Shown here in pieces: positions 1 to 8,281 of a DNA stretch of 50,433 bases. The translations under genes and the position numbers were made by a program. The notes beneath the pieces were generated by a model. The model searched no databases. It had not been told where the DNA came from and saw only the letters and a list, made by a program, of their open reading frames with translations. The first letter of the stretch is position 1, and each line of letters opens with the position of its first letter. The DNA is from Actinomycetota bacterium (GTDB lineage: Bacteria > Actinomycetota > Thermoleophilia > Miltoncostaeales > Miltoncostaeaceae): contig CAUJCX010000013.1 of assembly GCA_963169235.1 (NCBI GenBank), positions 1-50,433 of the forward strand, read 5' to 3'.

Positions 1-347
1 CCCCGGTCGCCCGCCCCTTCGCCACCCCGGCGCGCATCGAGGAGGTGTACCGCGACGGGTACGCCCGCTTCGTGCGCGTGGCGCTGGCGATCACGGGTAG
101 CCCGGACGTGGCGGCCGACGCCGTGCACGACGCGTTCGTCGCATGCGGCTACACGAACGGACAGCTGATGGTGGGGCGGGTCTCGCCCCGCGTCGCCCGC
201 CTCGCGGGCACGCGCTGGGTGACGATCAAGGATGGATGGTTCGCCGCTTACCGCGGGGGCACGGCGCGTGGCACCATGCGCCTCGTCGCCCTGGACGATC
301 GCGGTCGGCGCATCACCGGGGTCGGCGAGTTGGTCCCGGGCGGCTGA
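1..347 (+). pseudogene. ECF-sigma region 2 fragment joined to an unrelated C-terminus (5' partial)
   Basis: The frame is open from the window edge (nearest start GTG at 45) to the TGA at 345-347. The first 45 or so residues look like region 2 of an ECF sigma factor (YRDGYARFVRVALAITG, then AADAVHDAFV). Instead of the rest of region 2 and region 4 there is about 65 residues (GRVSPRVARL, DGWFAAYRG, LVALDDRGRRITG) that resemble the tail of a different actinobacterial protein. The change falls near position 140-150. I read this as a deletion that fused two neighbouring genes, or an assembly join. The upstream part lies outside the window, so neither parent gene can be judged complete. It is unlikely to work as a sigma factor. 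Confidence 0.5.
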
Positions 348-369
348 CCCCCGCCCCCCCTCCCAGGGA

Positions 370-2454
370 TCAGACGTCGATGGCGGCCAGGCGCTCCGTG
401 GCGCGCTGCATGAACTCCTCCTGGCAGCTGAGCCCCGGGGTGCCCGGCGGGGGCTCCACCTTGGTCCAGCGGCCGTCGCTGCCCAGGCTCCAGGCCAGGG
501 CGGTGTCGGCCAGCATCGTGGCCAGGATGAGCTCCAGGTCGCGGGCGCAGTCGGGGTCGTCCACCGGCGTGATGGCCTCGATGCGGTGGTCGAGGTTGCG
601 CACCATCATGTCGGCCGAGCCGATCCACACGCGGGTGTGGTCGCCGCTGCGGAAGCTGAAAATGCGTGAGTGCTCCAAGAACCTGCCCACCACGGAGCGC
701 ACGCGGATGTTCTCGCTGATGCCCGGCACGCCCGGGGTGATGCCCACGATGCTGCGCACCACGAGGTCGATGGGCACGCCCGCCTGGCTGGCCTGGTACA
801 GCGCCTTCATGATGGGCCCGTCGATGAGGGCGTTCATCTTCATCACGATGCGCCCCGGCGTCCCGTCGCGGTGCGCCTGCGTGACCCGCTCGATCTCGGC
901 CAGGAGGCCCTTGCGGATGTGCTGCGGCGCCACCAGCAGCTGGCGGTACGACGGCTGGCGGCCGAACCCGGTGATGTGGTTGAACAGGTCGGACACGTCC
1001 TCGGTGAGCGCGTCGTCGCACGTGAACAGGCCCACGTCGGTGTAGAGGCCAGCGGTGGCCGCGTTGTAGTTGCCGGTGCCCACGTGGCAGTAGCGGCGCA
1101 CCATGTCGCCCTCGCGACGCACCACCAGGCACAGCTTCGCGTGGCACTTGAGCCGCGGGATGCCGTAGATGACGTGCACGCCGGCGCGCTCGAGGTTGCG
1201 CGCCCACTCGATGTTGCGCTCCTCGTCGAAGCGGGCCTTCACCTCCACCAGGCACACGGTCTGGATGCCCCGGTCGGCTGCGCGCACCAGCGCCGCGACC
1301 AGCGGCGAGTCGGCCCCCGCGCGGTACACCGTCTGCTTGATGGCGAGCACCTTGGGGTCGTCCACCGCGTCCAGCACGAACTGCTCCACGCTCGTCTGGA
1401 AGTCGTCGTACGGGTGGTGCACCAGCACGTCGCCGGCGCGGATCTCGGCGAACATGTCGAGCTTCTCGCCGGGCTCCGGCACGAGGCGCGGGTGCGTCAG
1501 CGGACGCCAGCGCGGGTCGCGCAGATCGGGCCGGTCGAGCGTCGCCAGCGACCACAGGCACGTGAGGTCGATGAGGTCGGGCACGATGTACGTGTCGCGC
1601 TCGGTCAGCTCCAGCGCCTCGCGCACCTCGCCCAGCAGGTCGCTGGGGGAGTCCTGGTGGGCCTCCAGGCGCACGGCGTGGCCGAACCGCCGCCTGCGCA
1701 GCTGGTCCTCGACGGCGCCCAGCAGGTCGTCGGCGTCCTCCGAGATGTCGAAGTCGGCGTCGCGGGTGACGCGGAACGTCATCGCCGACGCGATCTCCAT
1801 GCCCGGGAACAGCCGCCCGATGTGCGGGCGCATCAGGTCCTCGACGGGCACGTACACGCCGTCCAGCGGAAACAGGCGCGGCAGGCCCGGTGGCACCTTC
1901 ACCCGCGCGAACCGGCTCTCGTCGGTGGCGGGGTCGCGCACGCGCAGCCCCAGGTTGAGCGACAGCCCCGAGATGTACGGGAACGGCAGGCCCGGCCCGA
2001 CCGCCAGCGGCGTCAGCACCGGCAGCACCTGGCGGTGGAACACCTCGTCAGCCAGGTGCGCGCGCCCCGGGTCGAGATGCGCCATGTCGGTGACCACGAT
2101 GCCCTCGTGGGCCAGGGCGGGGCGCACCTCGTCGTGCCAGATGGACGCCTGCCGCGCCACCAGCTCGCGCACCGTCTGGGACACCCGCTCGAGCACCTCG
2201 CCGCGCGGCAACTGGTCGGGGCTCGACGGCGGCCGCTCCTGCTCGAACGCGTCCTGCGCCGCTGCCACCCGCACCATGAAGAACTCGTCCAGGTTGCTGG
2301 CGAAGATGGCGAGGAACTTGCAGCGCTCCAGCAGCGGCGTGGCGTCGTCGGCGGCCAGCGCCAGCACCCGCTCGTTGAAGTCGAGCCAGCTCAGCTCGCG
2401 GTTGCGATACAGGCGCGGATCGGCCAGGTCGATGGGTGAGATGACATCGCTCAT
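370..2454 (-). CDS. ppk: polyphosphate kinase 1
   Basis: This enzyme transfers the gamma phosphate of ATP reversibly to inorganic polyphosphate. The protein is 694 residues, the usual PPK1 length. It opens with the family N-terminal helix domain (NRELSWLDFNERVLALA). The first catalytic histidine lies in LKCHAKLCLV (about H438), followed by YCHVGTGNYN, and the second conserved histidine is in FLEHSRIFSF (about H595). ATG 2454 was chosen over an upstream in-frame GTG at 2472 because MSDVISP starts just before the conserved domain. An imperfect -10-like CAGGAT lies 6 nt upstream of it, a spacing that recurs at other starts in this window. A second, unrelated polyphosphate kinase (PPK2) lies at 43918-45054. 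The gene appears to be transcribed alone, downstream of the protease gene. Confidence 0.96.
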   Translation of the reverse strand: MSDVISPIDLADPRLYRNRELSWLDFNERVLALAADDATPLLERCKFLAIFASNLDEFFMVRVAAAQDAFEQERPPSSPDQLPRGEVLERVSQTVRELVARQASIWHDEVRPALAHEGIVVTDMAHLDPGRAHLADEVFHRQVLPVLTPLAVGPGLPFPYISGLSLNLGLRVRDPATDESRFARVKVPPGLPRLFPLDGVYVPVEDLMRPHIGRLFPGMEIASAMTFRVTRDADFDISEDADDLLGAVEDQLRRRRFGHAVRLEAHQDSPSDLLGEVREALELTERDTYIVPDLIDLTCLWSLATLDRPDLRDPRWRPLTHPRLVPEPGEKLDMFAEIRAGDVLVHHPYDDFQTSVEQFVLDAVDDPKVLAIKQTVYRAGADSPLVAALVRAADRGIQTVCLVEVKARFDEERNIEWARNLERAGVHVIYGIPRLKCHAKLCLVVRREGDMVRRYCHVGTGNYNAATAGLYTDVGLFTCDDALTEDVSDLFNHITGFGRQPSYRQLLVAPQHIRKGLLAEIERVTQAHRDGTPGRIVMKMNALIDGPIMKALYQASQAGVPIDLVVRSIVGITPGVPGISENIRVRSVVGRFLEHSRIFSFRSGDHTRVWIGSADMMVRNLDHRIEAITPVDDPDCARDLELILATMLADTALAWSLGSDGRWTKVEPPPGTPGLSCQEEFMQRATERLAAIDV

Positions 2455-2506
2455 GCCCGTATCCTGCCTCACTCGCGCCGAATCAGCATCTGCGCGCCGA
2501 ACCGGC

Positions 2507-2521
2507 GGCCCGCGGCGGGCC
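2507..2521 (-). terminator. possible terminator after the subtilase gene
   Basis: GGCCCG-cgg-CGGGCC forms a six-pair GC-only hairpin nine bases beyond the protease stop codon and before ppk. There is no T-run. Confidence 0.35.
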
Positions 2522-2529
2522 CATGTGTA

Positions 2530-3858
2530 TCAGCCGCGTGATCGGTTGAGCGTCAGGCGGTACGCCCCGGCGTCGCCGCCTCCGTCCACCTCGATGGTGT
2601 AGACGCCCGACGTGCTGACGGTGAACCGCAGGCTCTCCTGCGACGCGGGCCCGAACGAGCCGGCCGCCTGCCAGGTGCGCGCAAACGCCTTGCTGCGCCG
2701 CAGGGTGGGCGTGTTGGGCCGCCACAGGCGCAGGTCCATGTCGGTGCCCGCCGGCCCGTCCAGCTGCGCCGTGAACACGTCGCCGGCGTCGAGCACCACC
2801 CGGTACCCGTCGCTGGGGTCGCGCCAGCGGCTGACGCGGCCGTTGATGGTGGCCGATGAGCGGCTGCGGGCAAGTCCGGTGGCGGTGCGCAGGGCCTTGC
2901 GGGGCTCGTCGTTGGGCTCGGCGCTGTCGCTGGGCGCCGGCGTCGCCTTCAACGCCGCCGCCAGGTCGACCACGCCGGCGCCGGTCTGGTCGTCCCAGCC
3001 CCGGGGGCCGACGTCGCGCGCGGTGCGCTCGAGGATCTCGACCACCTGGGAGGCCTTCAGGTCGGGGCGGGCGGCCCACACGCGCGCGGCCACGCCGGAC
3101 ACGACGGCCGCGGCGAACGACGTGCCGCTGGCCTGCCCGTAATGGCCTCCAGGGAGGGTGGACAGCACGTTGCCGCCGGGCGCGGCCAGCGTCACCTGCG
3201 GGCCCCGGGTCGACGAATCGAGCCGCGCGTTGGTCTCGTCGACCGCGGCCACCGAGATCACCTGGCGGTACGCCCCGGGGTATTCCAGCCGGCGGGTGCC
3301 CGCGTTGCCGGACGCCACCACCACGATGAGGCCGCGGCGGATGGCGTAGTCGATGGCGTCCTGCTCGACGGCGGAGCGCGAGCCGCCCTCGAACGAGATG
3401 TTGAGGATGCGGGCCTTGCGGGCGACGGCGTACCGGATGCCGCGCACCAGGGCCGACGTCTCGGCGCGCCCGTCGTGGCCCGCGATCTTCACGGCCAGCA
3501 CCGGCGAGCGGGAGATGCCGGTGATGCCCACGCCGTTGTCGGGGGTGGCGGCGATGATGCCGGCCACCTGCGTACCGTGCGTGGCCGCGTCGGTGCCGGC
3601 CGGGCCGCCGCCGGGCGCGAACGACCGCGCCCCACTGGACACGGCGTCCACGAGGTCGGGGGACGCCGCGTCGACGCCGGTGTCGAGCACCGCCACCAGG
3701 GGGCTGCGCTCATTCTCGGGCGCGGGCGACCAGCGGATCTGGTTGAGGTACGTCTGCCCGTTGCGCAGCGGATCGACCGTCTTGGGGGTCGAGGGCTCCG
3801 CCGGCACCGTGGTGACCATGACGTGCGATGGCGGTGGCGGCGGGACGGGGACCGGCAC
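2530..3858 (-). CDS. subtilisin-like serine protease (S8) with C-terminal PPC-like domain
   Basis: The protein is 442 residues. The catalytic triad is visible: D59 in AVLDTGVD, H94 in THGTQVAG and S247 in GTSFAAAVVSG, with oxyanion N185 in ASGNAG. Residues 310-442 (SAEPNDEP start, then FTAQLDGPAGTDMDLRLW and GVYTIEVDGGGDAGAYRL) look like a pre-peptidase C-terminal beta-sandwich domain. The N-terminus is odd: the only starts are GTG 3858 (MPVPVPPPPPSH) or an internal ATG at 3819, an in-frame stop lies at 3901-3903, and there is no signal peptide. The gene begins one base after the stop of an upstream small membrane protein gene, so translation is probably coupled. It may be exported by another route, act inside the cell, or have lost its signal peptide. 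The protease call is firm; location and substrate are unknown. Confidence 0.9.
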   Translation of the reverse strand: MPVPVPPPPPSHVMVTTVPAEPSTPKTVDPLRNGQTYLNQIRWSPAPENERSPLVAVLDTGVDAASPDLVDAVSSGARSFAPGGGPAGTDAATHGTQVAGIIAATPDNGVGITGISRSPVLAVKIAGHDGRAETSALVRGIRYAVARKARILNISFEGGSRSAVEQDAIDYAIRRGLIVVVASGNAGTRRLEYPGAYRQVISVAAVDETNARLDSSTRGPQVTLAAPGGNVLSTLPGGHYGQASGTSFAAAVVSGVAARVWAARPDLKASQVVEILERTARDVGPRGWDDQTGAGVVDLAAALKATPAPSDSAEPNDEPRKALRTATGLARSRSSATINGRVSRWRDPSDGYRVVLDAGDVFTAQLDGPAGTDMDLRLWRPNTPTLRRSKAFARTWQAAGSFGPASQESLRFTVSTSGVYTIEVDGGGDAGAYRLTLNRSRG

Positions 3859-3859
3859 G

Positions 3860-4231
3860 CTAGCGGCGCGATCCCAGGGCGGCGAGCACCAGCAGCACGA
3901 TCACGCCGAATCCCACCATCAGCCCGATGGCGATGGTGAACCCGAGCAGCAGCGGGATGAGCAGCACGATGCCCTGGGCGATGGCCACGACGACGAGCGC
4001 GTCCGAGACCACGCCGCGCGGTACCCGGGCGATGAGGGCGACGGACGCCACCAGCACCACGAGCGCCAGCAGGGTCGAGACGAACCAGCCGGGCCCTGCG
4101 ATCAGCACGTACAGGATCTCCGCCGCGGCCAGCACGGCGGCGCTCTGGAAGCGGCGCCGGCGCAGGTAGAAGCTCGCGCGGCCACGGGTGTCCGGAGGCG
4201 GCACGTCGATGACGGGAAGATGCTGGGTCAT
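3860..4231 (-). CDS. small membrane protein of unknown function
   Basis: From ATG 4231 the protein is 123 residues: a soluble N-terminus with DVPPPDTRGRASFYLRRRR, then about four hydrophobic segments (AAVLAAAEILYVLIAG; TLLALVVLVASVALI; DALVVVAIAQGIVLLIPLLLG; IAIGLMVGFGVIVLLVLAAL). It ends in GSRR. A start at 4243 (MRHTMTQHLP) is also possible. Its stop codon (TAG, 3860-3862) is one base from the GTG of the S8 protease, so the two probably form an operon and the proteins may work together at the membrane. I do not recognise the family beyond a generic helical membrane protein. Confidence 0.7.
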   Translation of the reverse strand: MTQHLPVIDVPPPDTRGRASFYLRRRRFQSAAVLAAAEILYVLIAGPGWFVSTLLALVVLVASVALIARVPRGVVSDALVVVAIAQGIVLLIPLLLGFTIAIGLMVGFGVIVLLVLAALGSRR

Positions 4232-4342
4232 GGTGTGTCTCATGCTACGGGTCGGGCCTCGTTCCCCGGCAAAGACCTGGTATACGCGGTGTTGCCGCGC
4301 AGACAACCGCCGAACGCGCAGATCCGCCGAGCCACCGCGCGC

Positions 4343-5179
4343 TTAAGGAAGTCCTTGCGATGCGGCGACCACCGCCAGCGCCTGCGGGCCCAGCGCGGCG
4401 GCCGCGCGGCGGACCGCGTGCTCGTCGCGCCACAACCCCACCATGGCGCCCCCGCTGCCGCACAGCAGCACGCGCTCCGCGCCCTGCGCGCTCAGCGCCC
4501 GGGCCACGCGCCCGAGGCGGGGGCACAGGGCCAGCGCGGCGGGCCACAGGTCGTTGCGCACGTGCGGCGCGTCCCACCAGCGTGAGAGGTCGGGCACGGT
4601 CGGCGCCAGCGGCTGCGCGCGGCCGAGGCGGTCGAACGCCGCGTACACGCCGGCCGTGGCGAGCACTCCCACCGGTTGCGTCACCACGCCCCAAAAGCGG
4701 GGCGCGGGCGCGGGCGACAGCGCCTCCCCGCGGCCGCGCGCCCACTGCGCGCCCCCGCGGACGAAGAACGGCACGTCGGAGCCCACCTCGGCGGCGACGG
4801 CCTCCACATCGGAGTCGTCCAGCGGCAGGTCGTACAGCGCCCGCGCGGCCCGCAGCACCGCGGCGGCGTCGCTGGAGCCCCCGCCGAGGCCCGCGGGTGA
4901 CGGGATGCGTTTGGTGATGGTGACGTCGAGGCCGAGCGTGCGGCCCGTGCGCCGCTCGAGCGCGTCGAGGGCCGTCCACGCCAGATTGCGGGGCCCGTCG
5001 AGACCCGGGCACGTCACCCGTCGCGTCGCCGCGCGGCGCACCTCCACGGCGTCGGCCAGGCCGTCCAGCGCCACCATCAGCGTCGCCACCGGGTGATAGC
5101 CGTCGTCGCGCCGGGGGCCGACGTGCAGCGCCAGGTTGATCTTCGCGGGCGCCGGCAGGCGCAGGGGGGCGGCGGACAC
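4343..5179 (-). CDS. ispE: 4-diphosphocytidyl-2-C-methyl-D-erythritol kinase
   Basis: IspE phosphorylates the 2-hydroxyl of CDP-methylerythritol in the non-mevalonate (MEP) isoprenoid pathway. The protein is 278 residues. It has the GHMP kinase signature PAPAKINLALHVG near the start, the ATP loop PSPAGLGGGSSDAAAVL, and the C-terminal LLCGSGGAMVGL. GTG 5179 gives a start just before the conserved LPAPAKINL. The longer open frame upstream runs through rsmA in another frame and is spurious. It starts 8 nt after the rsmA stop and ends the conserved run rsmI, metG, tatD, rsmA, ispE. Confidence 0.96.
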   Translation of the reverse strand: MSAAPLRLPAPAKINLALHVGPRRDDGYHPVATLMVALDGLADAVEVRRAATRRVTCPGLDGPRNLAWTALDALERRTGRTLGLDVTITKRIPSPAGLGGGSSDAAAVLRAARALYDLPLDDSDVEAVAAEVGSDVPFFVRGGAQWARGRGEALSPAPAPRFWGVVTQPVGVLATAGVYAAFDRLGRAQPLAPTVPDLSRWWDAPHVRNDLWPAALALCPRLGRVARALSAQGAERVLLCGSGGAMVGLWRDEHAVRRAAAALGPQALAVVAASQGLP

Positions 5180-5187
5180 GGCGGGGC

Positions 5188-6018
5188 CTAGAGGTTCCCC
5201 GCGAGGGCCGGGAACTGGGCGGGCGCGAGGTGCTCGGCGCGCGCGCCCGGGTCGACGCCCGCCGCGGCGCACGCGGCCCGCACGCGGTCCTTGTCCCAGC
5301 CGGCCGACCCCAGCGCGTTCACGAGCGTCTTGCGCCGCTGCGCGAACGCGGCCCGCACCACGGCGCGCACCGGCTCGGACGCGCCCGGCGCCGTGCGGGT
5401 CATCGCCACCAGGGCCGAGTCGACGCGCGGCGGGGGCGCGAACACGTCGCGCCCGACGTTGCGGCGGAAGCTCGGCGCGGCGGCCAGAGCCAGCAGCACG
5501 CTGGGAACCCCGTACAGGCGTCCGCCCGGGGCGGCCTCCCAGCGGTCGGCCACCTCGCGCTGGGTCATCACGCACCACGCCCGCAGCGACGGCAGGCGCC
5601 ACGTGCTCTCGACCACCGCGGGCGTCGCGATGTTGTACGGCAGGTTCGCCACCATCAGCGTCGGTGCGGGATCGAGCTCCTCCCAGGCCATCTGCATCGC
5701 GTCGCCCCAGTGCACCCGCACGTCGCCGGCGCCCGAGATGGCCTCATCGAGCAGGTCCTCCAGCCGCCGGTCGATCTCGACGGCGTGCACGGTCGCCGCC
5801 GCGCGCGCCAGCGCCGCGGTGAGCACGCCCGGCCCGGCGCCGATCTCGAGCACGACGTCGGCGGGCGTGACCCCGGCGCGGCGGATGGCCAGGTCGGCCA
5901 GGTTCTCGTCGACCAGGAAGTGCTGGCCCAGCGCGGTGTCGGGCCGAAGCCCCCGCTCGGCCAGCCGTCGCAGCACGTTGACGCGGGCTGCGGGCCGGCC
6001 ACCCGCGGCGCCCGTCAC
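5188..6018 (-). CDS. rsmA: 16S rRNA dimethyladenosine transferase RsmA (KsgA)
   Basis: RsmA dimethylates two adjacent adenines in the 3' terminal helix of 16S rRNA late in 30S assembly. The protein is 276 residues. It shows the family hallmark ALGQHFLVDENLADLAI, the SAM loop VLEIGAGPGVLTAAL, the acidic EIDRRLEDLL, the catalytic NLPYNI motif (VANLPYNIATP) and the C-terminal AFAQRRKTLVNAL. The GTG start at 6018 overlaps the tatD TGA as GTGA, indicating translational coupling. A later in-frame GTG, 12 codons on (MNVLRRLAERG), is also possible. Confidence 0.96.
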   Translation of the reverse strand: MTGAAGGRPAARVNVLRRLAERGLRPDTALGQHFLVDENLADLAIRRAGVTPADVVLEIGAGPGVLTAALARAAATVHAVEIDRRLEDLLDEAISGAGDVRVHWGDAMQMAWEELDPAPTLMVANLPYNIATPAVVESTWRLPSLRAWCVMTQREVADRWEAAPGGRLYGVPSVLLALAAAPSFRRNVGRDVFAPPPRVDSALVAMTRTAPGASEPVRAVVRAAFAQRRKTLVNALGSAGWDKDRVRAACAAAGVDPGARAEHLAPAQFPALAGNL

Positions 6019-6803
6019 CAGCCGAACACCGCCGCGGAGTTGGCCGTGGTGAGCGCATCGGCCTCGTCCACGGTGATGCCCCGAGCGGTGGCGAGGGCGG
6101 CCAGCGTGTGGGCCACCAGCGCCGGGCGGTTGGGACGCCCGCGGCGGGGGACGGGGGCCAGGTACGGCGCGTCCGTCTCCACCAGCAGGCGCTCGGCGGG
6201 CAACGCGGCCGCCGCCGCCCGCAGGTCGTCCGAGCGGTTGAACGTGAGCGGGCCCGCGAAGCTCGCGTACCACCCCTCGGCGGCCACCGCGTCGACGTGG
6301 TGGGGCAGGCTGAAGCAGTGGAGGATCACCGGGTGCCCGGCCGCGTCGTCGCGCAGGATGCGCAGCGTGTCGTCGGCGGCCTCGCGGGTGTGCACCACCA
6401 CGGGCAGCCCCACGTCGCGGGCGATGGCGATCTGGGCCCGGAACGCGTCGGCCTGGTGGGGCAGGGTGGAGTGGTCGTAGTGGTAGTCCAGCCCGCACTC
6501 GCCGATGGCGACCACCTTGGGATGGGCGGCCAGCGCCCGCATCCAGTCGGCGTCCGCGTCGCTCCAGCCGTCCGCGTCGTGGGGGTGCACCCCCACGGCC
6601 GCCCACACCTCGTCGTGCGCGTCGGCCAGGCCGACGGCGGTCTCGCTGGACTCGCGCCCGCAGCCGATGGTCACCATGCGCGTGACGCCCGCGGCGACCG
6701 CCTCGGCCACCAGCTCGGCGGCGGGCGCGTCGCACGAGGCCAGGTGGGTGTGGCTGTCGACGACGGCTACTGCTCCTCGATGCGGGGGAACAGCGGCGGG
6801 CAC
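6015..6803 (-). CDS. tatD: TatD family metal-dependent DNase
   Basis: TatD enzymes are TIM-barrel metallo-hydrolases with 3'-5' exonuclease activity. The motifs are complete: VDSHTHLAS, IGECGLDYHYD, VVVHTREA, ILHCFSL and LLVETDAPYLAP. The start is uncertain. No ATG, GTG or TTG lies directly before VVDSHTHL. The nearest in-frame start is GTG 6803 (MPAAVPPHRGAVAVVDSH, 262 residues), which overlaps the end of metG by 37 nt. A GAGGAG that could be a Shine-Dalgarno sequence lies closer to VVDSH, within the last metG codons. The gene sits between metG and rsmA in an order known from many Gram-positive genomes. Confidence 0.93.
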   Translation of the reverse strand: MPAAVPPHRGAVAVVDSHTHLASCDAPAAELVAEAVAAGVTRMVTIGCGRESSETAVGLADAHDEVWAAVGVHPHDADGWSDADADWMRALAAHPKVVAIGECGLDYHYDHSTLPHQADAFRAQIAIARDVGLPVVVHTREAADDTLRILRDDAAGHPVILHCFSLPHHVDAVAAEGWYASFAGPLTFNRSDDLRAAAAALPAERLLVETDAPYLAPVPRRGRPNRPALVAHTLAALATARGITVDEADALTTANSAAVFGW

Positions 6804-8281
6804 GGCGCCACCGTCGCGCCCGCGTACCCGGGGTCCATGGTGGCCTGGGCGAGCGTGGGATCGCCCGCGGGGTGTCCCAGCGCGGCCAGCGCGTCGGAGC
6901 ACTTGCCCGGCATCACCGGCCACAGCAGCACCGCGACGGCCCGCAGGCCCGCCGCCAGCGAGAACAGCACCTGGTCGAGGTCGTCGCCGGCCGCCTCGTC
7001 CTTGGCCAACTTCCAGGGGGCGCGCTCCTCCACCAGCCGGTTGAGGCGCCGCACCAGCACCCAGATCTCGTCGACCGCGCGGGTGGGATCGACCGCGTCG
7101 AACGCCGCCACCACGTTGTCGCGGGCCGCGTCCACCTCGGCGACCAGCTCGGCGTCGCGGCCGTGGTCGGGGGGGACGACGCCGTCGCGGTAGCGTCCGA
7201 TCATGTTCACCGTGCGGTTCAGCAGGTTGCCGAACTCGTTGGCGAGCTCCGAGTGGTACCGCGCGTCGAAGCTCTCGGCGCTGAACGTGCCGTCCTCGCC
7301 GAAGCGGATCTCGCGCGTGAGGTAGTAGCGCAGCGGGTCCAGGCCGTACTGGTCGATGAACGGGAACGGGTCGACGATGTTGCCCGTGGTCTTGCTCATC
7401 TTCTCGCCACCCTTCAGCACGTAGCCGTGGATGGTGAGCTGCTTGGGCAGCTCGATGCCCGCCGACATCAGGAGGGCCGGCCAGATGACGGCGTGGAACT
7501 TGAGGATGTCCTTGCCCATCACGTGCAGGTCGGCCGGCCAGTAGTGCTCGGCGCCCTCCGCGAAGCGGGTCGCGGTCCAGTAGTTGAACAGCGCGTCCAC
7601 CCACACGTAGACGACCTGCTCGGGGTCCCACGGCACGGGGACGCCCCACGAGATCTGCGAGCGCGAGATGGACAGGTCGTCGAGCCCCAGCTCGATCATG
7701 CGGCGTGCCTCGTTGTAGCGCGAGGAGGGCAGCACGAACGCCAGGTTCTCGTCGTACAGCGCCAGCAGCCGGTCGCGGAACGCCGACAGGCGGAAGAACC
7801 AGTTCTCCTCCTCCACCCACTCGACGGCCGTGCCGTGGATGGGGCAGCGGTTCTCGTCCACCAGGTCGCCCTCGGCGTAGAACGTCTCGCACGCCGTGCA
7901 GTACCAGCCGCCGTAGCTGCCCTTGTAGATGTCGCCGCGGTCGTGGATGACGCTCAGCACGTTCTGCACCTCGGCGACGTGGCGCTCGTCGGTGGTGCGG
8001 ATGAAGAAGTCGTACGTGGCGCCGACCACCTCGTCCATCTCGCGGAAGCGGGCCGACAGCGCGTCGGCGTGCTCGCGGGGCGTGCGCCCGGCGGCCTCGG
8101 CCGAGCGGGCGATCTTGGCGCCGTGCTCGTCGGTGCCGGTGAGGAAGAACACGTCGTCGCCGCGCTGGCGATGGTGCCGCACGAGGATGTCCGACATGAT
8201 CGTCGTGTACGCGTGGCCCACGTGCGGGGCGGCGTTCACGTAGTAGATCGGCGTGGTGAGGAAGAACTGACCGTGGCTCAT
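6767..8281 (-). CDS. metG: methionyl-tRNA synthetase
   Basis: This enzyme charges initiator and elongator tRNA-Met. The protein is 504 residues. It has the class I HIGH-like motif AAPHVGHAYTTI near residue 20, the KMSKS-loop equivalent GGEKMSKTTGN, and a single zinc-knuckle-like insertion (CTACETFY then CPIHG). It ends soon after the anticodon-binding helices, so it lacks the C-terminal dimerisation (EMAP-like) domain, as in short MetG forms. TAGGAT lies 9 nt before ATG 8281 with no Shine-Dalgarno sequence, so the mRNA is probably leaderless or nearly so. Its first codons overlap the proposed GTG of the divergent nucleotidyltransferase-like gene. Confidence 0.97.
   Translation of the reverse strand: MSHGQFFLTTPIYYVNAAPHVGHAYTTIMSDILVRHHRQRGDDVFFLTGTDEHGAKIARSAEAAGRTPREHADALSARFREMDEVVGATYDFFIRTTDERHVAEVQNVLSVIHDRGDIYKGSYGGWYCTACETFYAEGDLVDENRCPIHGTAVEWVEEENWFFRLSAFRDRLLALYDENLAFVLPSSRYNEARRMIELGLDDLSISRSQISWGVPVPWDPEQVVYVWVDALFNYWTATRFAEGAEHYWPADLHVMGKDILKFHAVIWPALLMSAGIELPKQLTIHGYVLKGGEKMSKTTGNIVDPFPFIDQYGLDPLRYYLTREIRFGEDGTFSAESFDARYHSELANEFGNLLNRTVNMIGRYRDGVVPPDHGRDAELVAEVDAARDNVVAAFDAVDPTRAVDEIWVLVRRLNRLVEERAPWKLAKDEAAGDDLDQVLFSLAAGLRAVAVLLWPVMPGKCSDALAALGHPAGDPTLAQATMDPGYAGATVAPCPPLFPRIEEQ

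Noticed and set aside
670-2439. 589-residue plus-strand frame opposite ppk
   Set aside because: Antisense to a conserved enzyme, with only Val/His/Arg-rich composition and no motifs.
6872-8272. N-terminal extension of the nucleotidyltransferase-like gene across metG
   Set aside because: The frame is open but fully antisense to metG and shows no similarity before the WWVAGG motif.
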